Assembly (NCBI GenBank): GCA_018816735.1 | Contig: JAHIVH010000061.1 | Coordinates: 124,001 to 188,000 of the forward strand | Length of the DNA stretch: 64,000 nucleotides | Direction of reading: 5' to 3' | From: Pseudomonadota bacterium | GTDB lineage: Bacteria; Desulfobacterota; Desulfobacteria; Desulfobacterales; JAHIVH01 | Part shown: positions 37,722-47,358 of the stretch, piece by piece | How positions within the stretch are numbered: position 1 is the first letter of the stretch | Layout of the letters: each line of letters begins with the position of its first letter | The notes under the pieces: model-generated | What the model was told of the DNA's origin: nothing | Database searches by the model: none | Seen by the model: the letters and a program-made list of their open reading frames with translations, nothing else | Position numbers and translations under genes: made by a program

Positions 37722-38853
37722 AATGGCATCAGACAATACATCCTACCATAAATTAAGCGAAGCCCTTGAGAACCGAATTCTTCAAGGGATTTCAAGCGAA
37801 TGGGAACACGCTTCATGGATACTGGAACCCATCCATCGACGCAGCCTGAAAAAACCAAGATTCAGCATCAGGGATACCTCAAAAAAATTAGGCCAGTGGT
37901 CCAGAGAAAAAAGAGAGATCATGTTAAGCCGCAATCTTGTTTTAAATCATCCCTGGGATGCGGTGGTCGACGTTCTGAAGCACGAAATGGCCCATCAATT
38001 TGCAGATGAAATTCTGAATGGCAAAAATGAAACCGGTCATGGGCCGTCATTCATAAAGGCCTGTGGCCTTCTGAGGGCAAACCCCCTGGCATCCGAACAT
38101 TATGTGCCACTTGATGAAAGAATCAAATCAGGGACAGTGAATGAACAGGACAAAACCATGTCCCGCGTCAGAAAGCTTTTTGCACTTGCAAAAAGCCAAA
38201 ACAGACATGAAGCGGAAACCGCCATGGCCAAGGCACAGGAGCTGATTGAAAAGTACAACATTGATCTTGTTAAATCCAACCCGGAAAGGTCGTTTGAAAG
38301 TATATTCATCGGAAAACCTTCGCTTCGGCATTTTCGGGAAGACTACCATTTGGCAAGCCTGTTATGCGATTATTATTTTGTGGAAGGATTATGGGCAAAC
38401 GCGTATGTTCTTGAAAAAGGTAAAATGGGACGTGTGCTTGAAATCAGTGGCACGGAAACCAATCTTGCCATTGCCATCTATGTTTATGAATTCATCACAC
38501 GATACATTCATTCCGAATGGGAAAAGTACAATTCGGCCAGTTCCCTGGGCCGTTATCGGAAAACAGACTTTGCCGTGGGCCTGATCGAGGGATTCAGAAA
38601 AAAACTTGATCTGGGTCAACGCAAAGAGGCACCCAAAGCCTCCTCAACCGATCTTGTTAAAATAGAAGATCCCCGCCTCCGGAATTACATGATCTATCGC
38701 TATCCACGCGTCAGAAGTTTTCGGAGGACCCTCTCCAATGTCGATCCGGATGTTTTAAAAGACGGCGAAGCTGCCGGAAAAAAAATGGTCATTTCCAAAG
38801 GCATTTCAGAAAAAAAAGAGAATAAGGGGTTGATGATTTCAACAAGCAAATGA
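37714..38853 (+). CDS. SprT-like / DUF2786 protein
   Basis: 379 residues. Residues about 20-130 are a SprT-like zinc metalloprotease domain with HEMAHQFADE and a later GHGPSFIKAC. From 145 a DUF2786 domain begins (RVRKLFALAKSQNRHEAETAMAKAQELIEKYNI). This SprT-DUF2786 combination occurs in other bacteria with unknown function. The ATG overlaps the preceding dehydrogenase stop; its stop overlaps the following radical-SAM ATG (ATGA). That coupling to acyl-CoA metabolism is odd. Confidence 0.85.
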   Translation: MNKMASDNTSYHKLSEALENRILQGISSEWEHASWILEPIHRRSLKKPRFSIRDTSKKLGQWSREKREIMLSRNLVLNHPWDAVVDVLKHEMAHQFADEILNGKNETGHGPSFIKACGLLRANPLASEHYVPLDERIKSGTVNEQDKTMSRVRKLFALAKSQNRHEAETAMAKAQELIEKYNIDLVKSNPERSFESIFIGKPSLRHFREDYHLASLLCDYYFVEGLWANAYVLEKGKMGRVLEISGTETNLAIAIYVYEFITRYIHSEWEKYNSASSLGRYRKTDFAVGLIEGFRKKLDLGQRKEAPKASSTDLVKIEDPRLRNYMIYRYPRVRSFRRTLSNVDPDVLKDGEAAGKKMVISKGISEKKENKGLMISTSK

Positions 38854-39685
38854 AAAACGTTTTCAATATCTGCATCGATTCATATGGAAGGAATCAGAAG
38901 AGACTTCATGAAATCATTGGGGGCCGGATGTCCGTTCTTCCCCCGGACTCGAAGCATGCAGACTACGAAGTGATTCCCGTCACAATCGCAGACGGTTGTC
39001 TGTACCGGTGTGCGTTTTGCAGTGTCAAATCCGGTAGGAAGTTTCAGGCCCGAAGCCTTGAGAATATTTCCGTTCAACTTTCCGAACTGAAGAAATTCTA
39101 TGGCACCAACCTTCAGAATTTGAATGCCATTTTTATCGGCAATCATGACGGGCTGGCTGCAGGTAAGGATGCGATATCATTTGCCGCGATACGTGCCTAT
39201 GCAATATTCGGTTTTAATAAAAACGCCGGGGGTCCATGCACTCTATTCCTTTTCGGAAGCGTTTTATCTTTTTTCAAAGCTGAGGATTCCCTGTTTGACA
39301 TGCTGAACAGGCTGCCCTACAAAACGTATATCAACCTGGGTCTTGAAGCGTTCCACGGCCCCACGTTGACGCAGCTGGGCAAAGCAAACCTGTCACGCCC
39401 GAGGAGGTTCAGCACACGCTTCACAAAATGATTCAGGTGAACGCTACGTGGGAGCATGTGGAAGTCACCGCAAATTTTCTTTTAGGGACATCCTTTTCTG
39501 ACGAACATCACGATTCCCTCATTTCCCTGTTAAGCAACCTGCCCCGGGAAGCAGGCGAAAAAGGATGTGTGTATTTGTCTCCTTTAATCGAAAATCTTCA
39601 TCGAGAAAAAATTTTGCCCATGTTTCATGAAATCCGCAAACAGAGCGTCTTGCCTGCGTTTATTTATCTGATTCAACGGTTGTAA
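38850..39685 (+). pseudogene. radical-SAM protein gene, frameshifted
   Basis: The first frame (38850-39431) encodes a radical-SAM opening with the cluster motif CLYRCAFCSV and runs into nonsense after LTQLGKA. The continuing protein is in the next frame, which reads KPVTPEEVQHTLHKMIQV from about 39386 and ends at 39685. Loss of one base near 39385 explains it. No classic slippery heptamer is present. Rejoined, the product is about 278 residues. It could also be a sequencing error. The family beyond radical SAM is not recognised. Confidence 0.75.
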
Positions 39686-39696
39686 GCGCGTTTGTG

Positions 39697-40473
39697 CTAT
39701 TTCAAATTTATGACATAAAGATCCGCTTCCGCCTCGTCCGGGTAGGCACCAAATAGAATGGCCTCCGGAAATCCGTCCACCTTTACATAGTAGGACAAGT
39801 CGGCAGCAATCTCGTTTTGAACCGCCCAGGACACATATTCCTTTTCACCCAATTGTATTTTCATGCCCTTGACCGGATAATTCAGTTGAGATGTTTTTGG
39901 CAGTTCGCCCTTTTTTCCGACTGCATGAAAAATGATTTCTGCCCCGCACACACCGAATATCGCCCCTTTCCAGAAAGAACCCTGTGGACCGGTTTCAAAC
40001 CATTGTCCGATATGCTCGTTACCGCAGATATCCAGTCGATACTCGGATAATACCGGTTTAACAGGTGCATGGACCTTTGCTGTCAGTTTGGCGCCCAGAC
40101 CCGGGTTAGACATCAACAAAACATCCGCCCCTTTTAAAACAGTCGGCAGGTTATCGGAAGACAGGGGCACACCCCCTGTCTGTATAATGACAACCGGAAA
40201 CCCAGAACCTTTCCGGGCTTGCAATGTCATCCCCAGAAGTGAGATGCCATATCGATTTGTTGGCGATTGAAGTTCTTTATCGGAAGTCATTATCGCCCAT
40301 ACAGCATTATTGGGGTCAATCACATCCTCTCTTGAACTGAACCAGGCCGTTTTCCAAAGATCATCCGTCCAGAGATGACCATCAATTTGCAGGCCATAGG
40401 GTTTCATTTGCGTCATAAACTTTTGCGCATTTTCTTTTGAGGAATCAAGTGCGGTCAGCCAGATTTTTTTCAT
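39697..40473 (-). CDS. hypothetical protein
   Basis: 258 residues, soluble and alpha/beta. I do not recognise it. Segments such as GFPVVIIQTGGVPLSSDNLP and GADVLLMSNPGLGAKL suggest a Rossmann-like nucleotide- or flavin-binding fold, which is only a guess. The start at 40473 is set by GGAGGAGAGC directly upstream; the longer frame is rejected. It lies downstream of the acyl-CoA dehydrogenase at 40587 on the same strand, separated by 113 bases. Confidence 0.6.
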   Translation of the reverse strand: MKKIWLTALDSSKENAQKFMTQMKPYGLQIDGHLWTDDLWKTAWFSSREDVIDPNNAVWAIMTSDKELQSPTNRYGISLLGMTLQARKGSGFPVVIIQTGGVPLSSDNLPTVLKGADVLLMSNPGLGAKLTAKVHAPVKPVLSEYRLDICGNEHIGQWFETGPQGSFWKGAIFGVCGAEIIFHAVGKKGELPKTSQLNYPVKGMKIQLGEKEYVSWAVQNEIAADLSYYVKVDGFPEAILFGAYPDEAEADLYVINLK

Positions 40474-40586
40474 AATGCTCTCCTCCTTTATCAGTTTGCA
40501 GTCATCATCCAGGTCCTGGGTCAATTGACCCAAAAGATATGTTGCTTTTTAAATAGAAAACCGTTTTTTTCAGGTGAAATCCGTTC

Positions 40587-41750
40587 TTACCGGTTCGCCT
40601 TTCTGTATCCCAACTGATCCATGGCGATGATCTGCTTGCAGACATTTGCAGACCCTTCCACGATGACATAGGTCGGCACATCCCTGTAGTACCGCGCCAG
40701 GGGATATTCGCTGGAGTAGCCATAGGCGCCCATGATTCTCATGGCATAGTTCGCGCACTTCATGACGGTTTCTCCGGCAAAATACTTGGCCTGGGCCACT
40801 TCAAGACCGTTATTTTTAAGCCCGTTATCTTTCTGCCAGGCAGCTTTGTAGACCAGAAGCCTCGCAGCTTCCACTTCCGTTGACATCTGGGCGATCAAAT
40901 CCTGGTTCATCTGATATTTGCCGATGGGTTGACCGAATTGTTCCCTGTCATTGCAATATTTAATGGCTATCTCCAGGCAGGCCTGCGCGCATCCAACCGC
41001 ACCTGCCGCAGCAGAAATCCGCGTCTGGTTCAAGGATGAAAATACGATTTTTGCCCCATCTCCCGGTTCGCCAAGAATATTTTCTTTGGGAACTTTTGTG
41101 TTATTGAAAAAAATTTCTCCGGTCGGTGAAGAATGAGACCCCAATTTTTTTAATTCTGTGGTCTTGATACCGTTCATGGTTTTTGGCTCCACGATAAATG
41201 CAGAAAGACCTTTCCCCCGTTTGGACTTGTCTGTATAGGCATAGCAGACGATCACGTCTGCCACATGGGCATTGGAGATCCAGGTTTTGGAACCGTTCAG
41301 GAGAAAGTGATCTCCTTTATCTTCCGCAACGGTTTCAATGGACATCACATCTGATCCGGCATTCGGTTCAGTAATGGCAAACCCGCCCAGCAAATCAGCC
41401 CTGACAAGACCGGGTACATATTTTTGTCTGATTTTCTCTGAACCGTAGAGGTAAATCGGGTAGGCGCAACCAAGTCCCAGGAGATTGTATTGAACGCGTA
41501 ATGAACTGGACACACGGGCAATTTCTTCGGTAATAATGACGGCGGCCAGAAACCCCATATCTTCTCCACCATATTCTTCAGGAATGACAGCACCGAAATA
41601 TCCCAGTTTTCCCATGGGCCTGATGACCTCCTTGATGGGCAGATAATGCGTTTCATCCCATTCATCAGCAAACGGCGCAATTTTTTGTTCTGCAAATTTT
41701 CTCACTTCTTTTCGAAGCATTTCAAGTTCTTTTGACAGGCCGAAATTCAT
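40587..41750 (-). CDS. acyl-CoA dehydrogenase (387 aa)
   Basis: Medium/short-chain type acyl-CoA dehydrogenase. FAITEPNAGSDV and TWISNAHVADV form the FAD-binding loop; RISAAAGAVGCAQACLEIAIKY and the C-terminal MGAYGYSSEYPLARYYRD motif complete the fold. Glutamates in the final region (VIVEGSANVCKQII) match the catalytic EG of the short/branched group. The start at 41750 has AAGGAG 9 bases upstream. It follows the thiolase gene by 38 bases, so the two form a beta-oxidation operon. Confidence 0.92.
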   Translation of the reverse strand: MNFGLSKELEMLRKEVRKFAEQKIAPFADEWDETHYLPIKEVIRPMGKLGYFGAVIPEEYGGEDMGFLAAVIITEEIARVSSSLRVQYNLLGLGCAYPIYLYGSEKIRQKYVPGLVRADLLGGFAITEPNAGSDVMSIETVAEDKGDHFLLNGSKTWISNAHVADVIVCYAYTDKSKRGKGLSAFIVEPKTMNGIKTTELKKLGSHSSPTGEIFFNNTKVPKENILGEPGDGAKIVFSSLNQTRISAAAGAVGCAQACLEIAIKYCNDREQFGQPIGKYQMNQDLIAQMSTEVEAARLLVYKAAWQKDNGLKNNGLEVAQAKYFAGETVMKCANYAMRIMGAYGYSSEYPLARYYRDVPTYVIVEGSANVCKQIIAMDQLGYRKANR

Positions 41751-41788
41751 CGTATGGTTCTCCTTATTCATATCGGTTTCCATTTATA

Positions 41789-43030
41789 TTAAAATCTTTC
41801 AAACACGGCAGCTATGCCTTGGCCTCCCCCACCGCAGATACACTCCAGTCCAAACCTGGCATTTCGCCGTTTCATTTCATGAAGAAGCGTCACAAGCACA
41901 CGAACGCCCGTGCAGGAGATAGGATGTCCCAGGGAGATGCCGGAACCATTCACGTTTATTTTGTGGTAGTCGGCTTCGGTCAAACCCATTTCTTTTAAAT
42001 CTGCCAGTACCTGGGCGGCAAAGGCTTCCTGAATTTCAATCAGCGCCATCTGATCCATGAAAACATTGGCCATGGACAGCGCCTTGTTTACCGCTGCCGG
42101 GACGGTTCTGTGCGTGCGTCTGGGGTCATCACCGGCAATGGCACAGGACCGGACATAGGCATAAGGATCAACGCCAAGTTCTCTTGCTTTTTCAGGAGTG
42201 GTGATGACCACGGCTGCGGCACCGTCATTTTCCGTGGATGAATTTCCCGCTGTACAGACCCCGCCCAGAACGGGTTTTAGTTTGGCAAGTTTTTCAATCG
42301 ATGTATCTTCCCTGGGGTTCTCATCCTGATCTAAAATGACCGGATCGCCTTTTGCCTGTGGTATATGAACAGGAATGATTTCATCCTTGAATTTACCGGC
42401 TTTTATGGCGGCACAGGCTTTCCGGTGACTTTGAACGGCCCAGGCATCACACGCTGACCGGGTTACATTTTCTTCACGTGCTGCTGTCTCGGCCCAGGAC
42501 ATCATGGATGGCAATATCCCGTATCGCTCTTCAGGTTGAGACATCACTCTTGCCCGCTGCAATCGGTCATAAAACGGCAAGCCCCAGATTTTCAAATCAC
42601 CGTGTCCCCTTGGCATACCGTGCGACCCGCCGATTCCCCATTTGATATTTCCGGGAAGATAGAATTCTCCATTGCTCATGCTTTCGACCCCGCCTGCCAC
42701 AACAATTTCAGCATCGCCTGATTTGATGAGTGACGATGCAAACCGGATCACATCAAGGCCGCTGCAGCATCTTCGGTCGATAGTGATACCGGTGACCGAT
42801 TCCGGCCATCCTGCCTTTAAAAGCGACATGCGTGCCACGTTGACGGATTCGCCGTTTTGATAGGACTGGGCCATGACAACTTCATCAACATTTTCCGGAG
42901 AAAGCCCTATTCTCTTCAGGGCCTGGTCAAGAACGATTGCACCCAGATCATATGCTTCGAGGGTTTTCAGAGCACCCATATACTTTCCGACAGGTGTCCT
43001 GACCGCACTGATAATGACAACATCTTTCAT
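41789..43030 (-). CDS. thiolase family acyltransferase
   Basis: 413 residues. Nucleophilic Cys in DRRCCSGLDVI, His motif NVNGSGISLGHPISCTGVRV, second Cys in ECICGGGGQGIA. The enzyme would cleave 3-ketoacyl-CoA. The start at 43030 follows a GGGAG site. It lies between two acyl-CoA dehydrogenase genes (43060-44847 upstream, 40587-41750 downstream) on one strand. The GSG in the His loop matches the other thiolase at 4871. No hydratase or 3-hydroxyacyl-CoA dehydrogenase is in the cluster. Confidence 0.92.
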   Translation of the reverse strand: MKDVVIISAVRTPVGKYMGALKTLEAYDLGAIVLDQALKRIGLSPENVDEVVMAQSYQNGESVNVARMSLLKAGWPESVTGITIDRRCCSGLDVIRFASSLIKSGDAEIVVAGGVESMSNGEFYLPGNIKWGIGGSHGMPRGHGDLKIWGLPFYDRLQRARVMSQPEERYGILPSMMSWAETAAREENVTRSACDAWAVQSHRKACAAIKAGKFKDEIIPVHIPQAKGDPVILDQDENPREDTSIEKLAKLKPVLGGVCTAGNSSTENDGAAAVVITTPEKARELGVDPYAYVRSCAIAGDDPRRTHRTVPAAVNKALSMANVFMDQMALIEIQEAFAAQVLADLKEMGLTEADYHKINVNGSGISLGHPISCTGVRVLVTLLHEMKRRNARFGLECICGGGGQGIAAVFERF

Positions 43031-43059
43031 ATTTTTTCTCCCTTTCATTGAGCAATCGT

Positions 43060-44847
43060 TTAAAATGCGGCATCAGGCATGTCGACGATTTCACGATTAT
43101 GCCGGAGACATGTTTCGATGGTCACAAGAATATGAGGCAGGGTGATGTCAGACAGATACGTTGCCTGCATCACTTTTCCTCTGTAAAAATCATATTTTTT
43201 TTCCGGTTTTTGAGCGTTTTCATAAGCGATCACAGCCATGTCCAAAAGCCGCCAGACAAGGATGGTATCGCTGAAGGCATTCAACATGGGGAATGTATAG
43301 GACGCCCACTGAAGCGGATCTGTTTTCATTTTTTCCCTGAAAAAAACCGCTGCGTCACATAATCTCCCGGCCACACCCTCAAATGCCCGGATGGTATCGC
43401 CAAGACCGGCATGATCTTTCTTTTCATCACAAAACCTTTGAATCTCTTTTTTCAATGCCTCGAACGGTGCGCCACCTTCAATGGTCATTTTTCTTCCCAT
43501 CAGATCCATGGACTGGATACCGTTCGTTCCTTCATAGAGAGAAAGAATTTTTACATCCCTGAGATATTGTTCCTGGGGATATTCCCGGATAAAGCCGTAT
43601 CCCCCATAGCATTGAACGGCTGTTTCACACACCCTGAAGGCCATGTCCGAACAGCAGCTTTTAATAATGGGCGTCATGAACTCAGTGAGGTCCTGGTAAT
43701 GCTTTTTATCATCGCCTTCCGGAAGCGCCTTTGCCATATCCGCCCAGAACATACCTGAATATACCATCGAGCGCATCCCATCAACCATACCCTTCATCCA
43801 CAACAACATTCTTCTGACATCCGGATGATCGATGATAGGAACATTCCCGTCTTTTCGTCTTGCGACATCCCTGCCCTGGACCCGCTCGCGACAGTAGGAA
43901 AGGGCATTCTGATAGGCGGTTGAAGCCACGCCCAGTCCAGCCACGCCCGTATTTATTCTGGCTGAATTCATCATTTGAAACATATGGGCAAGACCTTTAT
44001 TTTCCTCCCCGCAGAGATATCCGACACAGGCATCCCTGGCACCGAACACAAGCGAACAGGTCGGCGATGCATGAATTCCCATTTTTTCTTCAATACCGCT
44101 GCAGAACACATCATTGGGCCCTTCAATCATTCCGTTCTGATCCACGTTGTTTTTGGGAACGATAAACAGTGATATTCCCTTAACACCTGAAGGTGCGCCT
44201 GCAATTCTTGCAAGGACCAGATGAATGATATTTTCGGTCATATCGTGATCTCCCCAGGAGATAAATATTTTTTCGCCCTTGATCCTGAAATGATCACCAT
44301 CACGTACCGCTGTTGCCGTAATATCAGCCAGATTTGATCCAGCCTGGGGTTCTGTGAGACACATGGTGCCTGCCCATATCCCCTCAAGCATTTTGGGTAC
44401 AAATCGTTTTTTAAGCGGGGTTTTGGCAAAACTTTCGATCAGATGTGCGGATCCCCGCGTCAATCCTGGAGCCATATTGAATGCCTGACATGCGCCATAC
44501 ATAAAATCATTTTTGACGATCGTTAATAGCTGAGGAAATGCCTGCCCCCCATATTCTTCATCCAGGTCAACGGCAATCCATCCTTTCTCCCCATATTGCC
44601 TGAAGGCCTTTCTATATTCTTCAGGAACGGAAACTTTATTATTCTCAAATGTTATACCGCTTCTTTCACCTGTTTCCTGAAGGGGGTCAACCACCCCTTT
44701 GGCAAAGCTTGCGGCTTCATTAACCAGCATATCAAACGCTTTTTCATTTAAACCCAGATATCGTTCAAGTGTTGCAAGCGACCCATAATCCAGTTGTTCT
44801 TTTAAAATAAAAAACACGTCTTTGAGATTGATTTTGTAATGCCCCAT
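43060..44847 (-). CDS. long-form acyl-CoA dehydrogenase (595 aa)
   Basis: The extended acyl-CoA dehydrogenase type, about 600 residues, related to the AidB/DmdC-like group. It has an N-terminal extension (INLKDVFFILKEQLDYGSL), MCLTEPQAGSNLADI as the FAD loop, and YGGYGFIREYPQEQYLRDVKILSLYEGTNGIQSMDLMGRKM, followed by a C-terminal helical domain special to this group. First gene of the ACAD-thiolase-ACAD operon. Family members include methylthiopropionyl-CoA and aromatic or long-chain acyl-CoA dehydrogenases; this one's substrate is unknown. Confidence 0.92.
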   Translation of the reverse strand: MGHYKINLKDVFFILKEQLDYGSLATLERYLGLNEKAFDMLVNEAASFAKGVVDPLQETGERSGITFENNKVSVPEEYRKAFRQYGEKGWIAVDLDEEYGGQAFPQLLTIVKNDFMYGACQAFNMAPGLTRGSAHLIESFAKTPLKKRFVPKMLEGIWAGTMCLTEPQAGSNLADITATAVRDGDHFRIKGEKIFISWGDHDMTENIIHLVLARIAGAPSGVKGISLFIVPKNNVDQNGMIEGPNDVFCSGIEEKMGIHASPTCSLVFGARDACVGYLCGEENKGLAHMFQMMNSARINTGVAGLGVASTAYQNALSYCRERVQGRDVARRKDGNVPIIDHPDVRRMLLWMKGMVDGMRSMVYSGMFWADMAKALPEGDDKKHYQDLTEFMTPIIKSCCSDMAFRVCETAVQCYGGYGFIREYPQEQYLRDVKILSLYEGTNGIQSMDLMGRKMTIEGGAPFEALKKEIQRFCDEKKDHAGLGDTIRAFEGVAGRLCDAAVFFREKMKTDPLQWASYTFPMLNAFSDTILVWRLLDMAVIAYENAQKPEKKYDFYRGKVMQATYLSDITLPHILVTIETCLRHNREIVDMPDAAF

Positions 44848-45217
44848 AGCGCATCCCCTCCTTTATGTCCGGTGGTTAACATGTGACCATCTGATTGAAA
44901 TGATAATACGTTCATGCATAGAGCAAAATCATTGCCAAAAGAATCCTTATGGGTCAATTTAATATTTAATCTTTTGATATTTAACAATAAATATAAGAAT
45001 GTAATGGGTATATAACCCCCTGACCTATCGGATACACATACCGAAGGTTGTATAGCATCCTCTACGTTTTTGCAACTCATGGTCAGGGAGAGTATATAAT
45101 AGGCAGGAATAGAATCACGTATACTCTTTTTAACATGTATAAACATCTATACATCATCAACGCCCTGATAATTATCGTAACTCATTTACCAGGGGGGTGA
45201 TGATTGATCAAACGCAG
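44848..45217. other. 370-base intergenic region
   Basis: No convincing ORF; a 114-codon frame here has no family features or start signal. It lies between the broken carbonic anhydrase gene and the start of the ACAD operon, so it should hold the promoter of the latter. It contains an imperfect inverted repeat described separately (45010-45097). Confidence 0.6.
45010..45097. repeat. imperfect inverted repeat
   Basis: CCCTGACC at 45018-45025 and GGTCAGGG at 45081-45088 are exact complements, and the match extends imperfectly outward into TATATA on both sides (arms of about 17 bases, 55-base interior). It could be a long stem structure in RNA, a protein site, or a remnant of a small mobile element. 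No coding content. Confidence 0.45.
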
Positions 45218-45862
45218 TTAATCAAAGTTATTGGGTGCTTTATTCCGGGTTGACGGGCTGTTCATGAACAGATCCTCAATCCCCTGCCAGACATTTTCAA
45301 TAATGGCATAAGGGATGATCTCATCGCTGGTGATGCCTGGGTTAAGAGATTCCGCACGTTTTACTGCAGGGATGATATTATCCACAAGGGCTGGAATGTT
45401 TCTTTCAAGTGCATGGCCCGTTCCATGGATCGCATGCGCGACCGCAGTCACCGCACCGCACTGGGTATGCCCCAAAACCACCAGAACCGGTGTATTGACG
45501 TGAGCAAGACCATATTCGATCGATCCGATTTCATCGGTATCGCACACATTACCGGCCACGCGTATCACGAATATATCCATCACGCCGGAATCAAAAATAC
45601 GTTCTACCGGCACTCGTGAATCCGAACAGGTAATCACCGTTGCGATGGCATGATCCCCCTGATTTTCCCTGCCTGCCTGGATCAGTCGTTTGGCATCGGT
45701 ATGCGGATGAATTGATTGGCCATTTACAAATCAAATGTTACCGTCCATCAACAGCTTGATCGCTTCATCAGGCGATGGTTTTGCCCATACAGATGGCAAT
45801 TGAATTCCTATCATACAAATAAGACAAACCACAAATAATGATACACGATAAACGGACCTCAT
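45218..45862 (-). pseudogene. periplasmic beta-carbonic anhydrase gene, broken
   Basis: Starting at the ATG at 45862, the frame encodes a signal peptide (LFVVCLICMIGIQLPSVWA), then the beta-CA opening DEAIKLLMDGNI, an in-frame TGA at 45731-45733, then FVNGQSIHPHTDAKRL and TCSDSRVPVERIFD. Zinc ligands are visible in CSDSR and in GHTQCGAV. The family normally has Arg at the TGA position (GNxRF), so a CGA to TGA change explains it. The 3' end also lacks the conserved final strand after SPSTRNK. Two lesions point to a true pseudogene. Confidence 0.85.
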
Positions 45863-45980
45863 TTTACGGCCTCCTTGTTTGAAAAAATACATTAGTGCCA
45901 TACAAACAGAAAATAACGGATTGAATTACAATATACAGGTGAATCGGTGAATTATTATAGCATCCAGAAAGTGGTAGGGC

Positions 45981-47357
45981 TTAATCCAATCCATATTTCT
46001 TCATTTTCTGATAAAGTCCTGTACGATGAATCCCCAGGTATCGGGCGGCTTTTACCCGATTGTTCTGAGATATCTTCAGTGCTTCTGCCAGCGTGTCCCG
46101 TTCGGTGGTTTCCAATACCTGTTTCAGATTGATCGTGCCTTTTGAAAAAAGGTGTTGCCCGTTACCAAAACTTTTCTGCTTGCTGAACTGAAGATCTTCA
46201 AACGCAATACTATCGCCTTTGGCCACAATCATGGCCCGTTCAATCACATTTTTCAGCTCACGAACATTCCCGGGCCAATTGTATTGCATCATGGCAGATA
46301 GGGCTTGATCTGAAATCGTATATGTTTTTCTATCCCGTGTAAGCTCTTTTAAAAAGTGATTGATCAATACAGGAATGTCCTCTTTCACTTCTCGTAAAGG
46401 GGGAAGCTGAATGGTTAAAAGATTGATGCGGTAAAACAGATCCAGACGGAACTTGCCTTTTGAAATCACCGATTCCAGATCCTTGTTGGTCGCGCTGATC
46501 AACCGGAAATTGACTTTTTTGGGTGTCCGGGATCCTACGGGCTCTACTTCTTTTTCCTGCAGTACCCTTAGAAGTTTTGCCTGCATGTTTAAGGGAAGGT
46601 CTCCGATTTCATCCAGAAAAATCGTGCCATTATCCGCCAGTTCAAATTTTCCGGGTTTTCCTTTTGGGTGGGCACCGGTGAACGCCCCTTTTTCATAACC
46701 GAACAGTTCGGATTCAAAAAGTTCATTGGGAATAGCAGCACAGTTGACCCGGATAAATGCATTTTTATGCCTGAGACCTGCCTCATAGATCGCATGTGCG
46801 TATAGTTCCTTGCCTGTACCGGACTCTCCCATAACCATGACCGGAGAATCAGAAGCGGCTGCCTTTATTGCAAGGGCTTTGACGGCTCTGGTCTTGTCAG
46901 ATTGACCGATAATGTTGTCAAAGCTGTATTTGCTGCCGTAAAGCTGGTTGAGTTCATGTCGATAGTAGTCGATATGGTGTTCAAGAACATCAATTCTTTC
47001 AAACAGCTCCTTTAACTTTTCAGGATGAAGAAACATGAGTTTCCCGGCAGCACCAATGATTCTGCCATCCTTTGAAATGGGGAGTCGCGCGACAATCCGT
47101 TTCTTGTCTTTCAAAACCATGCTCTCCCCGATTTCCGCCTTATCCGTTTCAAGAACGAGATGCAGCCGGGTGTCGGGGCTGACTTCTGTAATATGCCGCC
47201 CAATGGCGTCTTTTACCGATACGTTGTAGATGCCCTCATTGGAACTGCTCATGAAACGGATAATACCGTCTTTGTCAATCAGAATCAGGCTTTCATATGG
47301 ATTATCGAGAAGAGCTGAAAGAAGTTCCTCAGGAATATCTGTGATACGATACCGCAT
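45981..47357 (-). CDS. PAS-sigma54 activator (NtrC-type, Fis HTH)
   Basis: 458 residues from this start. An N-terminal PAS domain (LLDNPYESLILIDKDGIIRF...GRHITEV) is followed by a coiled coil. The AAA+ domain has Walker A GESGTGKE, GAFTGA for sigma54 contact and Walker B GTIFLDEIGDL. A C-terminal Fis-type HTH follows (NNRVKAARYLGIHRTGLYQKMKKYG). No receiver domain, so it senses through PAS. The ATG at 47357 follows the hgcB stop by one base; ATGs at 47372, 47393 and 47405 inside hgcB are alternatives. It is likely cotranscribed with hgcAB. Its target promoters are unknown. Confidence 0.88.
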   Translation of the reverse strand: MRYRITDIPEELLSALLDNPYESLILIDKDGIIRFMSSSNEGIYNVSVKDAIGRHITEVSPDTRLHLVLETDKAEIGESMVLKDKKRIVARLPISKDGRIIGAAGKLMFLHPEKLKELFERIDVLEHHIDYYRHELNQLYGSKYSFDNIIGQSDKTRAVKALAIKAAASDSPVMVMGESGTGKELYAHAIYEAGLRHKNAFIRVNCAAIPNELFESELFGYEKGAFTGAHPKGKPGKFELADNGTIFLDEIGDLPLNMQAKLLRVLQEKEVEPVGSRTPKKVNFRLISATNKDLESVISKGKFRLDLFYRINLLTIQLPPLREVKEDIPVLINHFLKELTRDRKTYTISDQALSAMMQYNWPGNVRELKNVIERAMIVAKGDSIAFEDLQFSKQKSFGNGQHLFSKGTINLKQVLETTERDTLAEALKISQNNRVKAARYLGIHRTGLYQKMKKYGLD

Positions 47358-47358
47358 G

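Noticed and set aside
39370..39430. Programmed frameshift in the radical-SAM gene
   Set aside because: The shift is in the -1 direction but no slippery heptamer lies at the junction; a one-base loss is simpler.
44802..45146. 114-codon minus-strand frame upstream of the ACAD operon
   Set aside because: No ribosome site, no family feature, overlaps the 5' end of the ACAD gene and contains the inverted repeat.
45731..45733. TGA in the carbonic anhydrase frame as selenocysteine codon
   Set aside because: The family has Arg at this position, not Cys, so a CGA to TGA change explains it better; the gene also lacks its 3' end.
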